Positions 17,456-26,271 of a stretch of 64,000 bases of DNA are shown one piece after another. The DNA is from Poriferisodalis sp965203655 (GTDB lineage: Bacteria; Actinomycetota; Acidimicrobiia; Acidimicrobiales; Poriferisodalaceae). Location: the NCBI RefSeq assembly GCF_965203655.1, contig NZ_CBDBDD010000006.1, positions 124,001 to 188,000 of the forward strand, given 5' to 3'. The position numbers and the translations under genes were made by a program. Each line of letters begins with the position of its first letter. Positions within the stretch are counted from its first letter, which is position 1. The notes below the pieces were generated by a model. It ran no database searches. It was not told where the DNA came from and saw only the letters and a program-made list of their open reading frames with translations.

Positions 17456-18784
17456 GTGAGCAGGGTGCGGGTGCGACTGATTACGTCGCTGGTGCTGTTC
17501 GGCATGGTGGCAACGGCGTGCGGCAGCTCGACGGGCACCGCTGGCCGCGTCACGGATGGCGTTGGCGGGCAAGACGTTGCAGGCGCGCCAACGGCGACGG
17601 CTTCCGTCACCAGCGCGACCGCTGCGGAACCGACTGTCACCACAGCCGTCGAGCTGGTCGCTGATCGTTTGCCGGCTGACCCTGACGCCCCGACGGCTGA
17701 GTGGGTCTCAGGAGTGAATGCAGCCGGATGGGACTTCCACCGGCATCTGGAAGGCAACGCCGTGTCGAGCCCGATGAGCATCGGTGTCGCGTTCAGCCTG
17801 AGCCGGGCCGGCGCTTCAGCCAACAGCGCTGCAGCCCTCGATGCGATCTTCGGGTTCCCCGAGCAGGGCAACCACAGCGCCGCAAACGCGGTTGGCCTAT
17901 TGCTGGCCGAGGCTTCGGTTGAGCCGAACACCGTGGAAGTGGCCAACCGCCTCTTCCCCGACGACCAATTCTCGCCGCGGGCCGAGTTCCTCGAGACGGC
18001 CGCCGCGCACTACGGCGCGACGACGCAGCCGGTCGACACCGCCAACGGCGACGAGGCGGCTGGCGTCATCAACGACTGGGTGTCCGGGCGCACCCGCGGA
18101 CTCATCCCCATGATCGTCGACCAGCGCACGGTCCAAGGTCAGCAACTGATCCTGGTGAACACCGTCTATCTCAAGGCCGATTGGCTGAAGCCCTTCCTGG
18201 CAGACCTCACCGGCGACGGCCAATTCACCACCGACATCGGCCAGACGGTGACGGTGCCGTTCATGCGCGATCACAGAGCGAAGGATCGCCGCTACGTCCT
18301 GATGGAGAGCGCCGATGCCGTGGAACTGCCCTACGTCGGCCGCGACTTGGCGATGTGGCTCATCGTCCCCCACGAACGCGATGGCCTCGAGGCCGTCGAA
18401 GCATCGCTCGACGCTGCCGCTCTGGCTGAGCTGGACAGCGTTGCCCAGTCGGGCACAGTCAAGCTCACCATGCCCAAGTGGGAGCAGACACTGCCGCCAG
18501 CCGATCTCTTCGAGTGGCTGTGCCCGCAGGGCTTCTGCGCCGGAGCGGGATTCGACGGCATCGCCCCCGGCATCTTCATCACCTCCGCGCTGCACAGCGC
18601 CAAGGTGATCGTCGACGAGAAGGGCACCGAAGCGGCGGCAGCGACGGCCATGGCGTTCCTCGAATCCATGCCGCCGCCGCCCGACCTCACCGTCGTTGCC
18701 GATCGGCCGTTCCTGTGGGCGATCATTCACCGCGAGACCCAAGCCGTCCTCTTCGTCGGGCGCCTCGTCAATCCGGCCGCGTGA
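17456..18784 (+). CDS. Secreted serpin-family protease inhibitor (lipoprotein)
   Basis: GTG 17456 (17465 also possible) begins a 442-residue protein: signal peptide with lipobox-like ATAC, an Ala/Thr-rich linker, then a full serpin domain from about residue 75. Serpin landmarks are NAVSSPMSIGVAFSL, VANRLFPDDQF, LILVNTVYLKADW, a central VPFMRDH, and the C-terminal FLWAIIHRETQAVLFVGRLVNP. The reactive-centre hinge DEKGTEAAAATAMAF has the Glu at P17 and small residues at P15-P9 needed for loop insertion, so it should be inhibitory. Next comes ESMPPPP; P1 is probably Ser or Met just before the prolines. It would trap a serine or cysteine protease outside the cell. Confidence 0.9.
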   Translation: MSRVRVRLITSLVLFGMVATACGSSTGTAGRVTDGVGGQDVAGAPTATASVTSATAAEPTVTTAVELVADRLPADPDAPTAEWVSGVNAAGWDFHRHLEGNAVSSPMSIGVAFSLSRAGASANSAAALDAIFGFPEQGNHSAANAVGLLLAEASVEPNTVEVANRLFPDDQFSPRAEFLETAAAHYGATTQPVDTANGDEAAGVINDWVSGRTRGLIPMIVDQRTVQGQQLILVNTVYLKADWLKPFLADLTGDGQFTTDIGQTVTVPFMRDHRAKDRRYVLMESADAVELPYVGRDLAMWLIVPHERDGLEAVEASLDAAALAELDSVAQSGTVKLTMPKWEQTLPPADLFEWLCPQGFCAGAGFDGIAPGIFITSALHSAKVIVDEKGTEAAAATAMAFLESMPPPPDLTVVADRPFLWAIIHRETQAVLFVGRLVNPAA

Positions 18785-18832
18785 ACCTGGGGGCCTGGAA
18801 GGCCTGACTGAGGGCAGTTGCCGGACGGCCGT

Positions 18833-19306
18833 ATGGTGGACGGCGTGCTGGCGGTGCTGATTCTCCTGCTCGTGTCGGTGCCGCTGGTGGAGCTCTACGT
18901 GATCGTGCAGGTGGCCGGCGGGCTGGGTGTCGGCCAGACCATCCTGCTGTTGCTGGCCGTCTCGGTCGTGGGTGCCTGGATGGTGCGCCGATCCGGGCTC
19001 GGCGTGCTCAACCAGATCCGCACCCGCCTCGAACGGGGAGAGCTCCCCGGCAACGAGCTGGTCGACGGGGTGCTGATCCTGGTTGCGGGCACGCTCATGC
19101 TGACGCCGGGCTTTCTGACCGACGCGGTCGGCTTGGTATTGCTCTTCCCACCGACCCGCATAGCCGTACGCTCGGTACTGGTGCGCCGCTATTCCAAACG
19201 CATCACGGCCACCGGCTGGACCAGCGGGCCAGGCGCACCTGGTGGGCGCCGCCGTTCGGGGCCCACCCTCGACGCCGACAGCTACCCGACAGACATGGAC
19301 GACTGA
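18833..19306 (+). CDS. fxsA: FxsA family membrane protein
   Basis: From ATG 18833 the product is 157 residues (an upstream TTG at 18818 adds five). Hydrophobic segments at about 2-25, 28-48 and 72-105, the charged stretch VRRSGLGVLNQIRTRLERGELPGNELVDG and the phrase LMLTPGFLTDAVGLVLLFPPTR are diagnostic of FxsA. FxsA in E. coli counteracts F-plasmid exclusion of phage T7 when overproduced; its native role is unknown. The next gene starts 5 nt after the stop, so they form an operon. Confidence 0.9.
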   Translation: MVDGVLAVLILLLVSVPLVELYVIVQVAGGLGVGQTILLLLAVSVVGAWMVRRSGLGVLNQIRTRLERGELPGNELVDGVLILVAGTLMLTPGFLTDAVGLVLLFPPTRIAVRSVLVRRYSKRITATGWTSGPGAPGGRRRSGPTLDADSYPTDMDD

Positions 19307-19311
19307 CACGA

Positions 19312-20217
19312 ATGACCGATCCCACTGAATTCCCAGGCCCCCCAGACGGCGGTCGTCCGCCCGGTGAGGGGCTCATCGCAATGCGAGATCGACTTCCGCT
19401 CGGCATCTCGCTGCTGGCGCTGGTCGTGGCGGTCGTCGCGCTGGTCATCGCCGTCGACGACGGCGATGGCGGCGACGCCCAGACAGCCGAGTCCGCAACC
19501 GTGGCCGCGACGACAGCGGCACCCGCACCGGCGACGACGCCGACGGCGCGCACCACCACCACCCTGGGACCGGTTCAGACCCTGCCGCCCACCCCCACGA
19601 CGGCTGCCGCTCAGCAGATCGTCACGGCAACCACGACCGCTGAGGGTGACATGGCCACTGATGAGCCCGGCCCGTTGGTGCTGTCAGTGGTCGGCATCGG
19701 CCATGACAGCAACCTGAATCTGCGCAACGCTCCCGAGGGCCAGGTGATCGGCAGGCTGGATTCGCAGGCGACCGGCATCGTGCCTACCGGCACGACCCGC
19801 TCGCAAGCGGACACGATCTGGCTCGAAGTGCAGGTAGACGAGACCGTCGGCTGGGTCAGCGCCGAGTACGTGGCGCCGTTGGGGACGACGTTCGATATCA
19901 CGCCGCAAGTCGTCGCGATATTGGGCGAGTCGCCGAGCGCCGAGACGCTGACGGGCCTCGGGCAGCTCGTGGCCAACGCGCTGGCGCCGGCAGAGCCCGA
20001 GCCGCGGGTCAGGATTTCGGGAGCGCCGGTGGCGGGCGTGGTCTCGGGGATCACGATGGACGTGGTCGGATCGCCGGACGACTCATTGCGAGGTCTGCGG
20101 CTGCGCGTGTTCGCCCAGGCAAGCGAAGGCGGCGACGGCTACACGCTGCGCAACGTCGAGGGCACCTTGATGTGCTACACCGAGCGCGGCGTGAGCGCCG
20201 AGGGCTTCTGCAACTGA
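19312..20217 (+). CDS. Membrane-anchored SH3-like domain protein
   Basis: The 301-residue product starts at ATG 19312, 5 nt after fxsA. A cytoplasmic N-terminus (about 30 residues) leads into one membrane helix (ISLLALVVAVVALVIAV), a Thr/Ala/Pro linker of about 80 residues and an SH3b-like domain at about 120-190 (NLNLRNAPEGQVIGRLDSQATGIV then WLEVQVDETVGWVSAEYVAPL), which is the bacterial SH3 pattern found in wall-associated proteins. A second beta region near 200-300 ends with two cysteines (LMCYTERGVSAEGFCN) that may form a disulfide. It is probably tethered with the domains outside the cell, binding wall polymer or another protein. Confidence 0.75.
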   Translation: MTDPTEFPGPPDGGRPPGEGLIAMRDRLPLGISLLALVVAVVALVIAVDDGDGGDAQTAESATVAATTAAPAPATTPTARTTTTLGPVQTLPPTPTTAAAQQIVTATTTAEGDMATDEPGPLVLSVVGIGHDSNLNLRNAPEGQVIGRLDSQATGIVPTGTTRSQADTIWLEVQVDETVGWVSAEYVAPLGTTFDITPQVVAILGESPSAETLTGLGQLVANALAPAEPEPRVRISGAPVAGVVSGITMDVVGSPDDSLRGLRLRVFAQASEGGDGYTLRNVEGTLMCYTERGVSAEGFCN

Positions 20218-20302
20218 GTTCCGATTCGGAGCACTGCTGCTCGGGAGTCCGGGTCGTGCCGGCTGATCGCGCAGTCCTCGTTCGAGTCATGCAGGCAAAC
20301 GA

Positions 20303-21280
20303 ATGACACCGTGGATCCGCGTCGGCGCACCCGGGTGGGCCGGGGTTGTCGTCATCGGCGCGGCTGCGGCGGTACTCGGCGCGACCATTTATCCCGACAT
20401 CGACCATCCGCTCGTCGGCACTCCGTACGGCGTGGCGCTGGGTGTGTGCACTGCGTTGGCAGCTGTGTGCTGGATGGCGTCGATCCTGACGCGGGACGCC
20501 TCGTGGGTCGACCGGCTGTGGTCGATCGTGCCGACGCTGTACTGCGGGATCGTGCTCGCCGACGTGGGATTCGGCTCGGGCCGGGTCGCCGTGATGACAG
20601 CGCTGGCGTGCGCGTGGGGGGCGCGGCTCACGTTCAACCTGATCCGCCGGGGCGGGTGGCGGCCCGACAGCGAGGACTACCGCTGGAGCTACCTCCGAGA
20701 GCAGATCAACCAGCGGAGAATCTTCGGCTGGCAGATCGGCGAGGTGGGCTTCCAGACATTCAACGTGCTCTTCGTGTCGTACGGCCAGATGGCGCTCGTG
20801 TGGTGGTTTACGTCGCCGGTCCACCAGGCGTGGCTGCACGCGGACGTGCCGCTGGGCTGGCTGGACTACGTCGCGATCGTGGCGTTCGTGGGGCTGCTGG
20901 TGATCGAGACCGTCGCGGACCAACAGATGTGGCGCTTCCAGCAGGACAAGCAACGGCGGATCGCGGCGGGCGAGCCGGTGGCGAAGCCGTTCTTGGACAC
21001 GGGGCTGTTTCGCTGGTGCCGCCACCCCAACTGCACAGCCGAGCAAGCCATGTGGCTGGTCTTCTACCTGTTCGCCATCTCGGCGTCGGGAGACCTGTGG
21101 CACTGGACCGCGGGGGGCTGCCTGGTTCTGTTGCTGCTGTTTGCCGTCTCGACGCGGCTGACCGAGCGAATCTCGGCGTCGAGGTACCCCGCTTACCGGC
21201 AGTACCAGGCCGCGGTGCCGATGTTCGTGCCGAACCCGCTCAGCCCGCGTCGCCGCCGGTCACGGGCGGCGTATCTGTAG
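20303..21280 (+). CDS. DUF1295 membrane protein (steroid 5-alpha-reductase-like)
   Basis: The 325-residue product has about seven hydrophobic segments and the DUF1295 signature: ASWVDRLWSIVPTLY near residue 68, WGARLTFNLIRRGGW near 105, and FLDTGLFRWCRHPNCTAEQAMW near 235, ending with a basic tail. The R-H-P-N core is the NADPH-binding motif of the isoprenylcysteine methyltransferase / 5-alpha-reductase fold. The usual following Tyr-Phe-Gly-Glu is Cys-Thr-Ala-Glu here. Reduction of a lipid or sterol-like substrate is the family expectation; the substrate is unknown. The gene is convergent with the ArsI-like gene. Confidence 0.85.
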   Translation: MTPWIRVGAPGWAGVVVIGAAAAVLGATIYPDIDHPLVGTPYGVALGVCTALAAVCWMASILTRDASWVDRLWSIVPTLYCGIVLADVGFGSGRVAVMTALACAWGARLTFNLIRRGGWRPDSEDYRWSYLREQINQRRIFGWQIGEVGFQTFNVLFVSYGQMALVWWFTSPVHQAWLHADVPLGWLDYVAIVAFVGLLVIETVADQQMWRFQQDKQRRIAAGEPVAKPFLDTGLFRWCRHPNCTAEQAMWLVFYLFAISASGDLWHWTAGGCLVLLLLFAVSTRLTERISASRYPAYRQYQAAVPMFVPNPLSPRRRRSRAAYL

Positions 21281-21281
21281 C

Positions 21282-21683
21282 TCACGGATCGGGCATCTCG
21301 GCGGTGCCGTAGCCACCGTCCACGACGCCCTCGGTGAAGAACGCCTCCCACCACAGGCCGTTGGGGTCGGTGACCCACGACTTGTGCTGCAGCTGGTAGC
21401 CGCACACCATGTCGTCCTGATCGGATCGGGGCAGGTCGGCCGCGTCGATGTGAGTGCGCATCGCCGCCAATTCTTCGGGCGATTCGACTTGGATGCCGTA
21501 GTGGGCCGAGCCGGGCGGCCCGTCGCCGTGGACATCGAGCGAGAAGTTGACCCGGGGGTCGTCCAGCATCCACTTGGCGTAGTCGGCGCGCCGCAGCGTG
21601 GGCTCGCAGCCAAACAGCCGGGAATAGAACTCGATCGACTCGTCGAGGTCGTCGACCTGCAGTCCGATGTGCATGCGCCGCAT
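21282..21683 (-). CDS. ArsI/CadI-like glyoxalase-fold (VOC) protein
   Basis: ATG 21683 starts MRRMHIGLQVDDLDESIEFYSRLFG, the opening of CadI/ArsI-type vicinal-oxygen-chelate proteins, and the 133-residue length fits. HYGIQVESPEELAAMRTHI and QHKSWVTDPNGLWWEAFF place the His and Glu metal ligands. In ArsI the second module carries vicinal cysteines that bind trivalent organoarsenicals just before YALQDKVWV; here that position reads VCGYQLQHKSWV, with only one Cys. So a C-As lyase role is doubtful and an ordinary dioxygenase or lyase is equally possible. There is no arsR or arsenic gene nearby. Confidence 0.75.
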   Translation of the reverse strand: MRRMHIGLQVDDLDESIEFYSRLFGCEPTLRRADYAKWMLDDPRVNFSLDVHGDGPPGSAHYGIQVESPEELAAMRTHIDAADLPRSDQDDMVCGYQLQHKSWVTDPNGLWWEAFFTEGVVDGGYGTAEMPDP

Positions 21684-21841
21684 AGCCCGAACGTTACGGC
21701 ACCCCATCGTTCGAGCGAAAGGACACTGCCGGACAAGTCTCTGAGCTATCCCTGACCCGCGGTGTGCCGACTGCCTACCGGCGATGTGACGGCGTGCTGA
21801 GATTGGCCTGAGCAAGCAGTTCGTGCGGCAGACTCATCGCC

Positions 21842-22774
21842 ATGCCCATTGCGCCAGTCAACAGATTCGAGCCTGAGCAGTTCGGCTCGAACGAGGTCGG
21901 CCCGACAGAGATCGAGCTGTACTACGAGACCCACGGCGATCCGGCCGATCCAGCGCTGCTGTTGGTGAACGGGTACTCGTCTCAGATCCTCGGCTGGCGG
22001 GCGGGCTTCCGCGAGCAGCTTGCGCAACGGGGTCGGTTCGTCGTCAGCTTCGACAACCGCGATGTCGGCCTCTCGACGCACTTGGACGGGGTCGAGGTGG
22101 ACGTCGTGGCAGTCACCAAGGCCGCTTTGGCGGGCGAGCCGGTGCCGCCGGTCCCCTACACGCTGTCGGACTTCGGCGACGACGGCATGGGACTGCTCGA
22201 CCATCTCGGAGTCGGGGCCGCGCACATCGCCGGTGTGTCGATGGGCGGGATGATCGTGCAGCAGATGGCGATCGATCATCCCGACCGGGTGCTGTCGATG
22301 ACCTCGATCATGTCGACCACTGGCGAGCGGGGCTACTTCGAGGCGGCGCCCGAGGCGCTCGAAGCGCTGACCGCTCCGCCGCCGGTTGACCGGGACGAGT
22401 TCATCGCCAACGGCGTGGCGTCATCGAAGATCTGGTCCAGCCGCCGTCACTACGACCCCGATGCGATGGCCGGGTTCCTGGCTACTGCGTTCGACCGAAT
22501 GTTCTATCCCGAGGGACTCCCCCGCCAGATGGCGGCCGTTCGGGGCTCGGCGCCCCGGGCCGAAGCACTCGGGCAGCTTGACGTGCCGACGCTGGTGATC
22601 CATGGGCGGGACGACACGCTCATCCTGCCGAACGGGGGCGAACGCACGGCCGAGCTGGTGCCCGGCGCACACCTGCTGCTGCTCGGCGACATGGGTCACG
22701 ACCTGCCCGAGCCGCTGTGGCCCGTCATCGTCGATGCCATCATCAGCCACACTGCCCACGCGGAGAGATCATGA
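21842..22774 (+). CDS. Alpha/beta hydrolase
   Basis: The 310-residue product has the alpha/beta-hydrolase core: LLLVNGYSSQILGWR (oxyanion loop), SFDNRDVGLS, HIAGVSMGGMIVQQMA (nucleophile Ser in G-x-S-x-G), then LVIHGRDDTLI (acid) and GDMGHDLP (catalytic His). The pattern is close to the aclacinomycin methylesterase/RdmC-like group. Its stop overlaps the next gene's start (ATGA), so the hydrolase and the FMN reductase are translationally coupled. Confidence 0.88.
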   Translation: MPIAPVNRFEPEQFGSNEVGPTEIELYYETHGDPADPALLLVNGYSSQILGWRAGFREQLAQRGRFVVSFDNRDVGLSTHLDGVEVDVVAVTKAALAGEPVPPVPYTLSDFGDDGMGLLDHLGVGAAHIAGVSMGGMIVQQMAIDHPDRVLSMTSIMSTTGERGYFEAAPEALEALTAPPPVDRDEFIANGVASSKIWSSRRHYDPDAMAGFLATAFDRMFYPEGLPRQMAAVRGSAPRAEALGQLDVPTLVIHGRDDTLILPNGGERTAELVPGAHLLLLGDMGHDLPEPLWPVIVDAIISHTAHAERS

Positions 22775-23340
22775 AGCTCTTGGCCTTTGCTGCCTCCAAC
22801 AGCAGCCAATCGATCAACCGGCAGCTTGTCGATTACGCCCTCGGATTGCTGCAGGGCGGCGAGATCGACGGCGTGGACCCCGATGCGCTCGAGGTCAGCA
22901 CGCTCGACCTGAACGAGTTCGAGATGCCGATCTACAGCCTTGACCGGCAGGAGGCCGGTGGCATCCCGCAGGCAGCTCACGACTTCTACGACACGATCGG
23001 GGCTGCCGACGCGCTGCTGATCTCGTTCGCCGAGCACAACGGCTCGTACACGGTCGCGTTCAAGAACGTCTTCGACTGGGCGTCGCGGATCGACATGCGC
23101 GTCTACCACGACAAGCCGATCGTGATGCTGTCCACATCGCCCGGCGGTGGCGGGGGCGGGTTCGTGCTGCGGACCGCCGGCCATCTCGCGGGCTACTTCG
23201 GCAATGAGGTGCTGGCCAGCCTGGCGATCCCACGGTTCGGCGAGAACTTCGACACCGAGGCAGGCGCCGTTTCTGACGCCGAGCTCGACGCGGAGCTGCG
23301 CGCCGCTCTCGCCAAGCTGGCCACGGTCTTGCAGAGCTAG
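22771..23340 (+). CDS. NAD(P)H-dependent FMN reductase
   Basis: The ATG at 22771 overlaps the stop of the hydrolase gene by 4 nt. The 189-residue flavodoxin-like product starts MKLLAFAASNSSQSINRQL, the phosphate-binding S-x-S-x-x-S/N loop of FMN reductases. FAEHNGSYTVAFKNVFDWASRI and VMLSTSPGGGGGGFVLR follow; the latter corresponds to the S-x-G-x-x-G-G isoalloxazine-contact loop. It reduces FMN or a quinone and could feed the FAD monooxygenase 19 bp downstream or the LLM-type enzymes. Confidence 0.85.
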   Translation: MKLLAFAASNSSQSINRQLVDYALGLLQGGEIDGVDPDALEVSTLDLNEFEMPIYSLDRQEAGGIPQAAHDFYDTIGAADALLISFAEHNGSYTVAFKNVFDWASRIDMRVYHDKPIVMLSTSPGGGGGGFVLRTAGHLAGYFGNEVLASLAIPRFGENFDTEAGAVSDAELDAELRAALAKLATVLQS

Positions 23341-23358
23341 ATCTCCGGGGTCACTGCC

Positions 23359-25011
23359 TTGACCGCCGCTGCCGACACCGGTGCGCCCGATACGACGGTG
23401 CTGGTCGTGGGTGCGGGGCCGGCTGGGCTGTCGATGGCGATCCTGCTGGCTCGATTCGGGCTCGACGCGATCGTCGTGGAGCGTCGCGGCGGTGTGAACC
23501 CCCACCCCCGAGCGCGGTCGGTCAATGTGCGGACTGCGGAGCTGATGCGGCCGTGGGGTGTGCTGGACGAGATCGAGGCCGCGAGCCTGCCGCTGCCGTG
23601 GACGGAGCAGTTCGTGTACTGCGAGACGCTGGCGGGCACCGAGATCGGCCGGGTGACGACGGGGGTGCAGCCGGTTGTGGACGGCGTGGAGCTGTCGCCG
23701 GCGCCGTGGCTGCTGACCTCGCAGGATCGGATCGAGGAGATCCTGCTGCGCCGCTTGGGAGACATGCCGCAGGTGCAGATCCGCTGGGGCGCCGAGCTGG
23801 TCGAGGTGGCCCAAGACCGTGAGCGGGTCACGGCCGAGGTGCGCGGCCCATCGGGCACGCAGCAGCTGACGGCGCGCTGGCTGGTGGGTGCCGACGGGGC
23901 CGGGTCGAAGGTGCGGCGCAGTCTCGATATCGAGATGGACGGCATCGCCAGCTTCGGCACCATGATCAACTGCCAGTTCTACGCAGACCTGGGGCCCTGG
24001 ACCGACCATCGGCCTGCTGCCCTGTACTGGACGACGAACCCGGCCCGAAACGTCTTCCAGAAAATCGACACCGACGACCGGTGGCTGTGCCAGCTCAACT
24101 ACGACCCGTCGATGCACCGGCCGGAGGACTTCAGCACCGAGGTAGCGACTGAGTGGATCCGGCGGTCGATCGGTCCGGACTTGCCCGCGGACTTCGACCT
24201 GCGAGTCACCGATGTGATTCCGTGGGTCATGTCCTCGACGGTGGCTGAGCGATTCCGGGACGGGCGGGTGTTTCTGATCGGCGATGCTGCGCACCAGCTG
24301 CCGCCGACGGGCGGCTTCGGCATGAACACGGCGATTCAGGATGCCCACAACCTGGCGTGGAAGTTCGCTGCGGTGGCCGGCGGCGATGCCGGCGAGGGGC
24401 TGCTGGACACCTACGAGGCCGAGCGGGCACCCATCGCCCAGTACAACGCTGACCGCTCCCGTGACAACTCGCGCAGCGTGGGACGGATCCGGCGGCTGAT
24501 CGAGTCGGGCACGGCGACCGTCGAGCAGAAGCGCGAGGCCATCGGGGCTTCGGCGCGCTACGGCAACTGGCTCGGCATGGACCTCGGGCTGCACTACGAC
24601 GAGGGATGCCTGATTCCCGACGGCAGCGACCCCCCGCAGGTGGACGACCCTGTGTCGGACTACGCGCCGACCGCTCGTCCAGGACATCGGGCGCCCCATG
24701 TGCCGATCCGATTCGACGGTGCGACGTCGACCTTGGACTTGTACGACACGCAATTCGTGATGCTGTGCGGCGCTGAGGCTGGGGGTGCCGCAGATGACGC
24801 CTCAGTTGCTCATCCGATGCTGCGCGTGCTCTGGCTCGGGGCTGATCTTGCGGATCCCGGGGGCCGGCTCGCTGAGGCTCACGGCATCAGTGCGCACGGC
24901 GCTGTGCTCGTGCGGCCCGACGGTCACGTCGCCTGGCGCGACGCGGGTTCTGCAGGCACGTCGAGCATGGCGAACGCGTTGGCCGCGCTCGATGCACTGC
25001 TGATGCGATAG
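23359..25011 (+). CDS. FAD-dependent aromatic monooxygenase (PheA/TfdB-like)
   Basis: The probable start is TTG 23359, 19 nt after the FMN reductase. The 550-residue product has the class A flavoprotein monooxygenase motifs: VLVVGAGPAGLSMAILLAR (Rossmann GxGxxG), LVGADGAGSKVRRSL (the D-G motif), and VFLIGDAAHQLPPTGGFGMNTAIQDAHNLAWK (GD...P motif). The C-terminal thioredoxin-like domain (about 430-550) is the phenol-hydroxylase/TfdB arrangement. It hydroxylates an aromatic ring or a polyketide. The hydrolase, FMN reductase and monooxygenase together look like a small degradative unit. Confidence 0.88.
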   Translation: MTAAADTGAPDTTVLVVGAGPAGLSMAILLARFGLDAIVVERRGGVNPHPRARSVNVRTAELMRPWGVLDEIEAASLPLPWTEQFVYCETLAGTEIGRVTTGVQPVVDGVELSPAPWLLTSQDRIEEILLRRLGDMPQVQIRWGAELVEVAQDRERVTAEVRGPSGTQQLTARWLVGADGAGSKVRRSLDIEMDGIASFGTMINCQFYADLGPWTDHRPAALYWTTNPARNVFQKIDTDDRWLCQLNYDPSMHRPEDFSTEVATEWIRRSIGPDLPADFDLRVTDVIPWVMSSTVAERFRDGRVFLIGDAAHQLPPTGGFGMNTAIQDAHNLAWKFAAVAGGDAGEGLLDTYEAERAPIAQYNADRSRDNSRSVGRIRRLIESGTATVEQKREAIGASARYGNWLGMDLGLHYDEGCLIPDGSDPPQVDDPVSDYAPTARPGHRAPHVPIRFDGATSTLDLYDTQFVMLCGAEAGGAADDASVAHPMLRVLWLGADLADPGGRLAEAHGISAHGAVLVRPDGHVAWRDAGSAGTSSMANALAALDALLMR

Positions 25012-25021
25012 CGGGCTCAGC

Positions 25022-25390
25022 TCACCAGCGGCCGCTGGCCTCGAGGACCCAACCGATGATTGCGGCGAGGGTCATCACGAACAGGACGATCGTGATCAGG
25101 CTTGACCGCCGCTTGTACACCGGTGGCCGTCCGCCGTAGCTGGCGACGGGGCGCGCTGAGCCAGGGTCGCCATGCAGCTCGATCTGGTGTCCCTTGGAGA
25201 TCTCGGTTGCCAGGAACTTGTCGGTGGCGGTGGTCCCCGAACCGCGGCGAGACACGTGCATGGCTTCGCGGGCCATCCCCGTGTGGCTCTGCGGCACTCG
25301 CGGTCCCCGCAGTGGCATGCGGACGAGCAGGTAGAAGAAATTGGCGAAGCTGACGAGAGCGTTGCGAATGGCTCGCCAGATGCTCTTCAT
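25022..25390 (-). CDS. Small protein with one C-terminal membrane helix
   Basis: The 122-residue product from ATG 25390 has an amphipathic N-terminus (SIWRAIRNALVSFANFFYLL), a polar middle rich in Arg/Gly/Ser, and one C-terminal membrane helix (LITIVLFVMTLAAIIGWVLE). No ribosome binding site is clear. I do not recognise the family. It is convergent with the monooxygenase gene (10 bp apart), and its 5' side faces the glyoxalase-fold gene at 25547. Confidence 0.5.
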   Translation of the reverse strand: MKSIWRAIRNALVSFANFFYLLVRMPLRGPRVPQSHTGMAREAMHVSRRGSGTTATDKFLATEISKGHQIELHGDPGSARPVASYGGRPPVYKRRSSLITIVLFVMTLAAIIGWVLEASGRW

Positions 25391-25546
25391 GGCACGTGCG
25401 CTCTCGGTAGGTGCCCGATCCGGGACGACCGGGCGGGAGTCCTCGCTTCGATGCTAGGGCGATCGCTCGGAGCACCGTCCGCTGGCGAGCCCGAATACCC
25501 TCGCGGGCAGTGTCCTGCTCGTCGGCAGGCCCCGGGGGGTTGCCAG

Positions 25547-25990
25547 GTGTTCCGTCTGACGTCGCTCGACCACATCGTGCTGCGAGTCGCCGATGTCGAG
25601 CGCAGCATGGCCTTCTACACCTCGGTGCTCGGCTGCACCGTCGAGCACATGAACGATGAGATCGGCCTGTACCAGCTGCGCGCCGGCGATTCCATCATCG
25701 ACCTCGTCGACGTGGCGGGCGTGCTCGGAAGGGAGGGCGGCCCGCCTCCGGGTCCGACGGCGCACAACGTGGACCACTTCTGCGTTCGGATCGAGCCATT
25801 CGACGAAGACGATCTGCGCCGGCACCTGACTGACCACGGTGTCGAGCCCGGCCGCGTGTACAACAACTGGGGTGCCGACGGGCGCGGGCCGTCGATGTAT
25901 GTGGACGATCCCGACGGCAACACCGTCGAGCTCAAGGGCCCGCCGACTCATCCCTACGACCCGGCTGTCGGCTACATCGCAGCCCCGTAG
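25547..25990 (+). CDS. VOC/glyoxalase-family protein
   Basis: GTG 25547 has GGGGGG about 7 nt upstream and yields VFRLTSLDHIVLRVADVERSMAFYTSVLG, the standard start of a glyoxalase/bleomycin-resistance-like module. HNVDHFCVRIEPFDEDDLRRHL then SMYVDDPDGNTVELKGPP complete the second beta-alpha-beta-beta-beta module. Metal ligands are His (LDHIV), His (VDHFC) and Glu (VELKG). The 147-residue length is that of a one-domain VOC protein acting as a dimer. The reaction is unknown; plausible partners are the neighbouring aromatic-oxidation genes. Confidence 0.8.
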   Translation: MFRLTSLDHIVLRVADVERSMAFYTSVLGCTVEHMNDEIGLYQLRAGDSIIDLVDVAGVLGREGGPPPGPTAHNVDHFCVRIEPFDEDDLRRHLTDHGVEPGRVYNNWGADGRGPSMYVDDPDGNTVELKGPPTHPYDPAVGYIAAP

Positions 25991-26011
25991 GGGCAGACAT
26001 ACAGGGACGGA

Positions 26012-26227
26012 GTGTCCCGCCCCAAGAGTTACTGTTTTCTTGTGTCGGCGTCCTTTCGCTTCTGGACGACCCTGCTCATGCTGGTCGGCGCCATTGTGCC
26101 GGTCGCCGTAGCCGCGACGATGATCGCCGATCGCCCTGCACTGGCGCTGGCCATGTTCTTGACCGGCGCGGCAGTGCTCGTCATGGCTCGGTTTGCTTTC
26201 CGATGGATGCTCGAAGCCTCAGATTGA
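26012..26227 (+). CDS. Small two-helix membrane protein
   Basis: GTG 26012 (or GTG 26042) starts a 71-residue hydrophobic product with segments at about 15-36 and 41-58 (LLMLVGAIVPVAVAATMI and ALALAMFLTGAAVLVMA), separated by a short polar turn. Nothing links it to a known family and no strong ribosome binding site is visible. It sits in a 280-base gap between convergent genes. Uncertain. Confidence 0.4.
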   Translation: MSRPKSYCFLVSASFRFWTTLLMLVGAIVPVAVAATMIADRPALALAMFLTGAAVLVMARFAFRWMLEASD

Positions 26228-26271
26228 CGACCCTGGACTAGGGCGCGCCCGCGAAGCAGTGGCCCAGGAGA

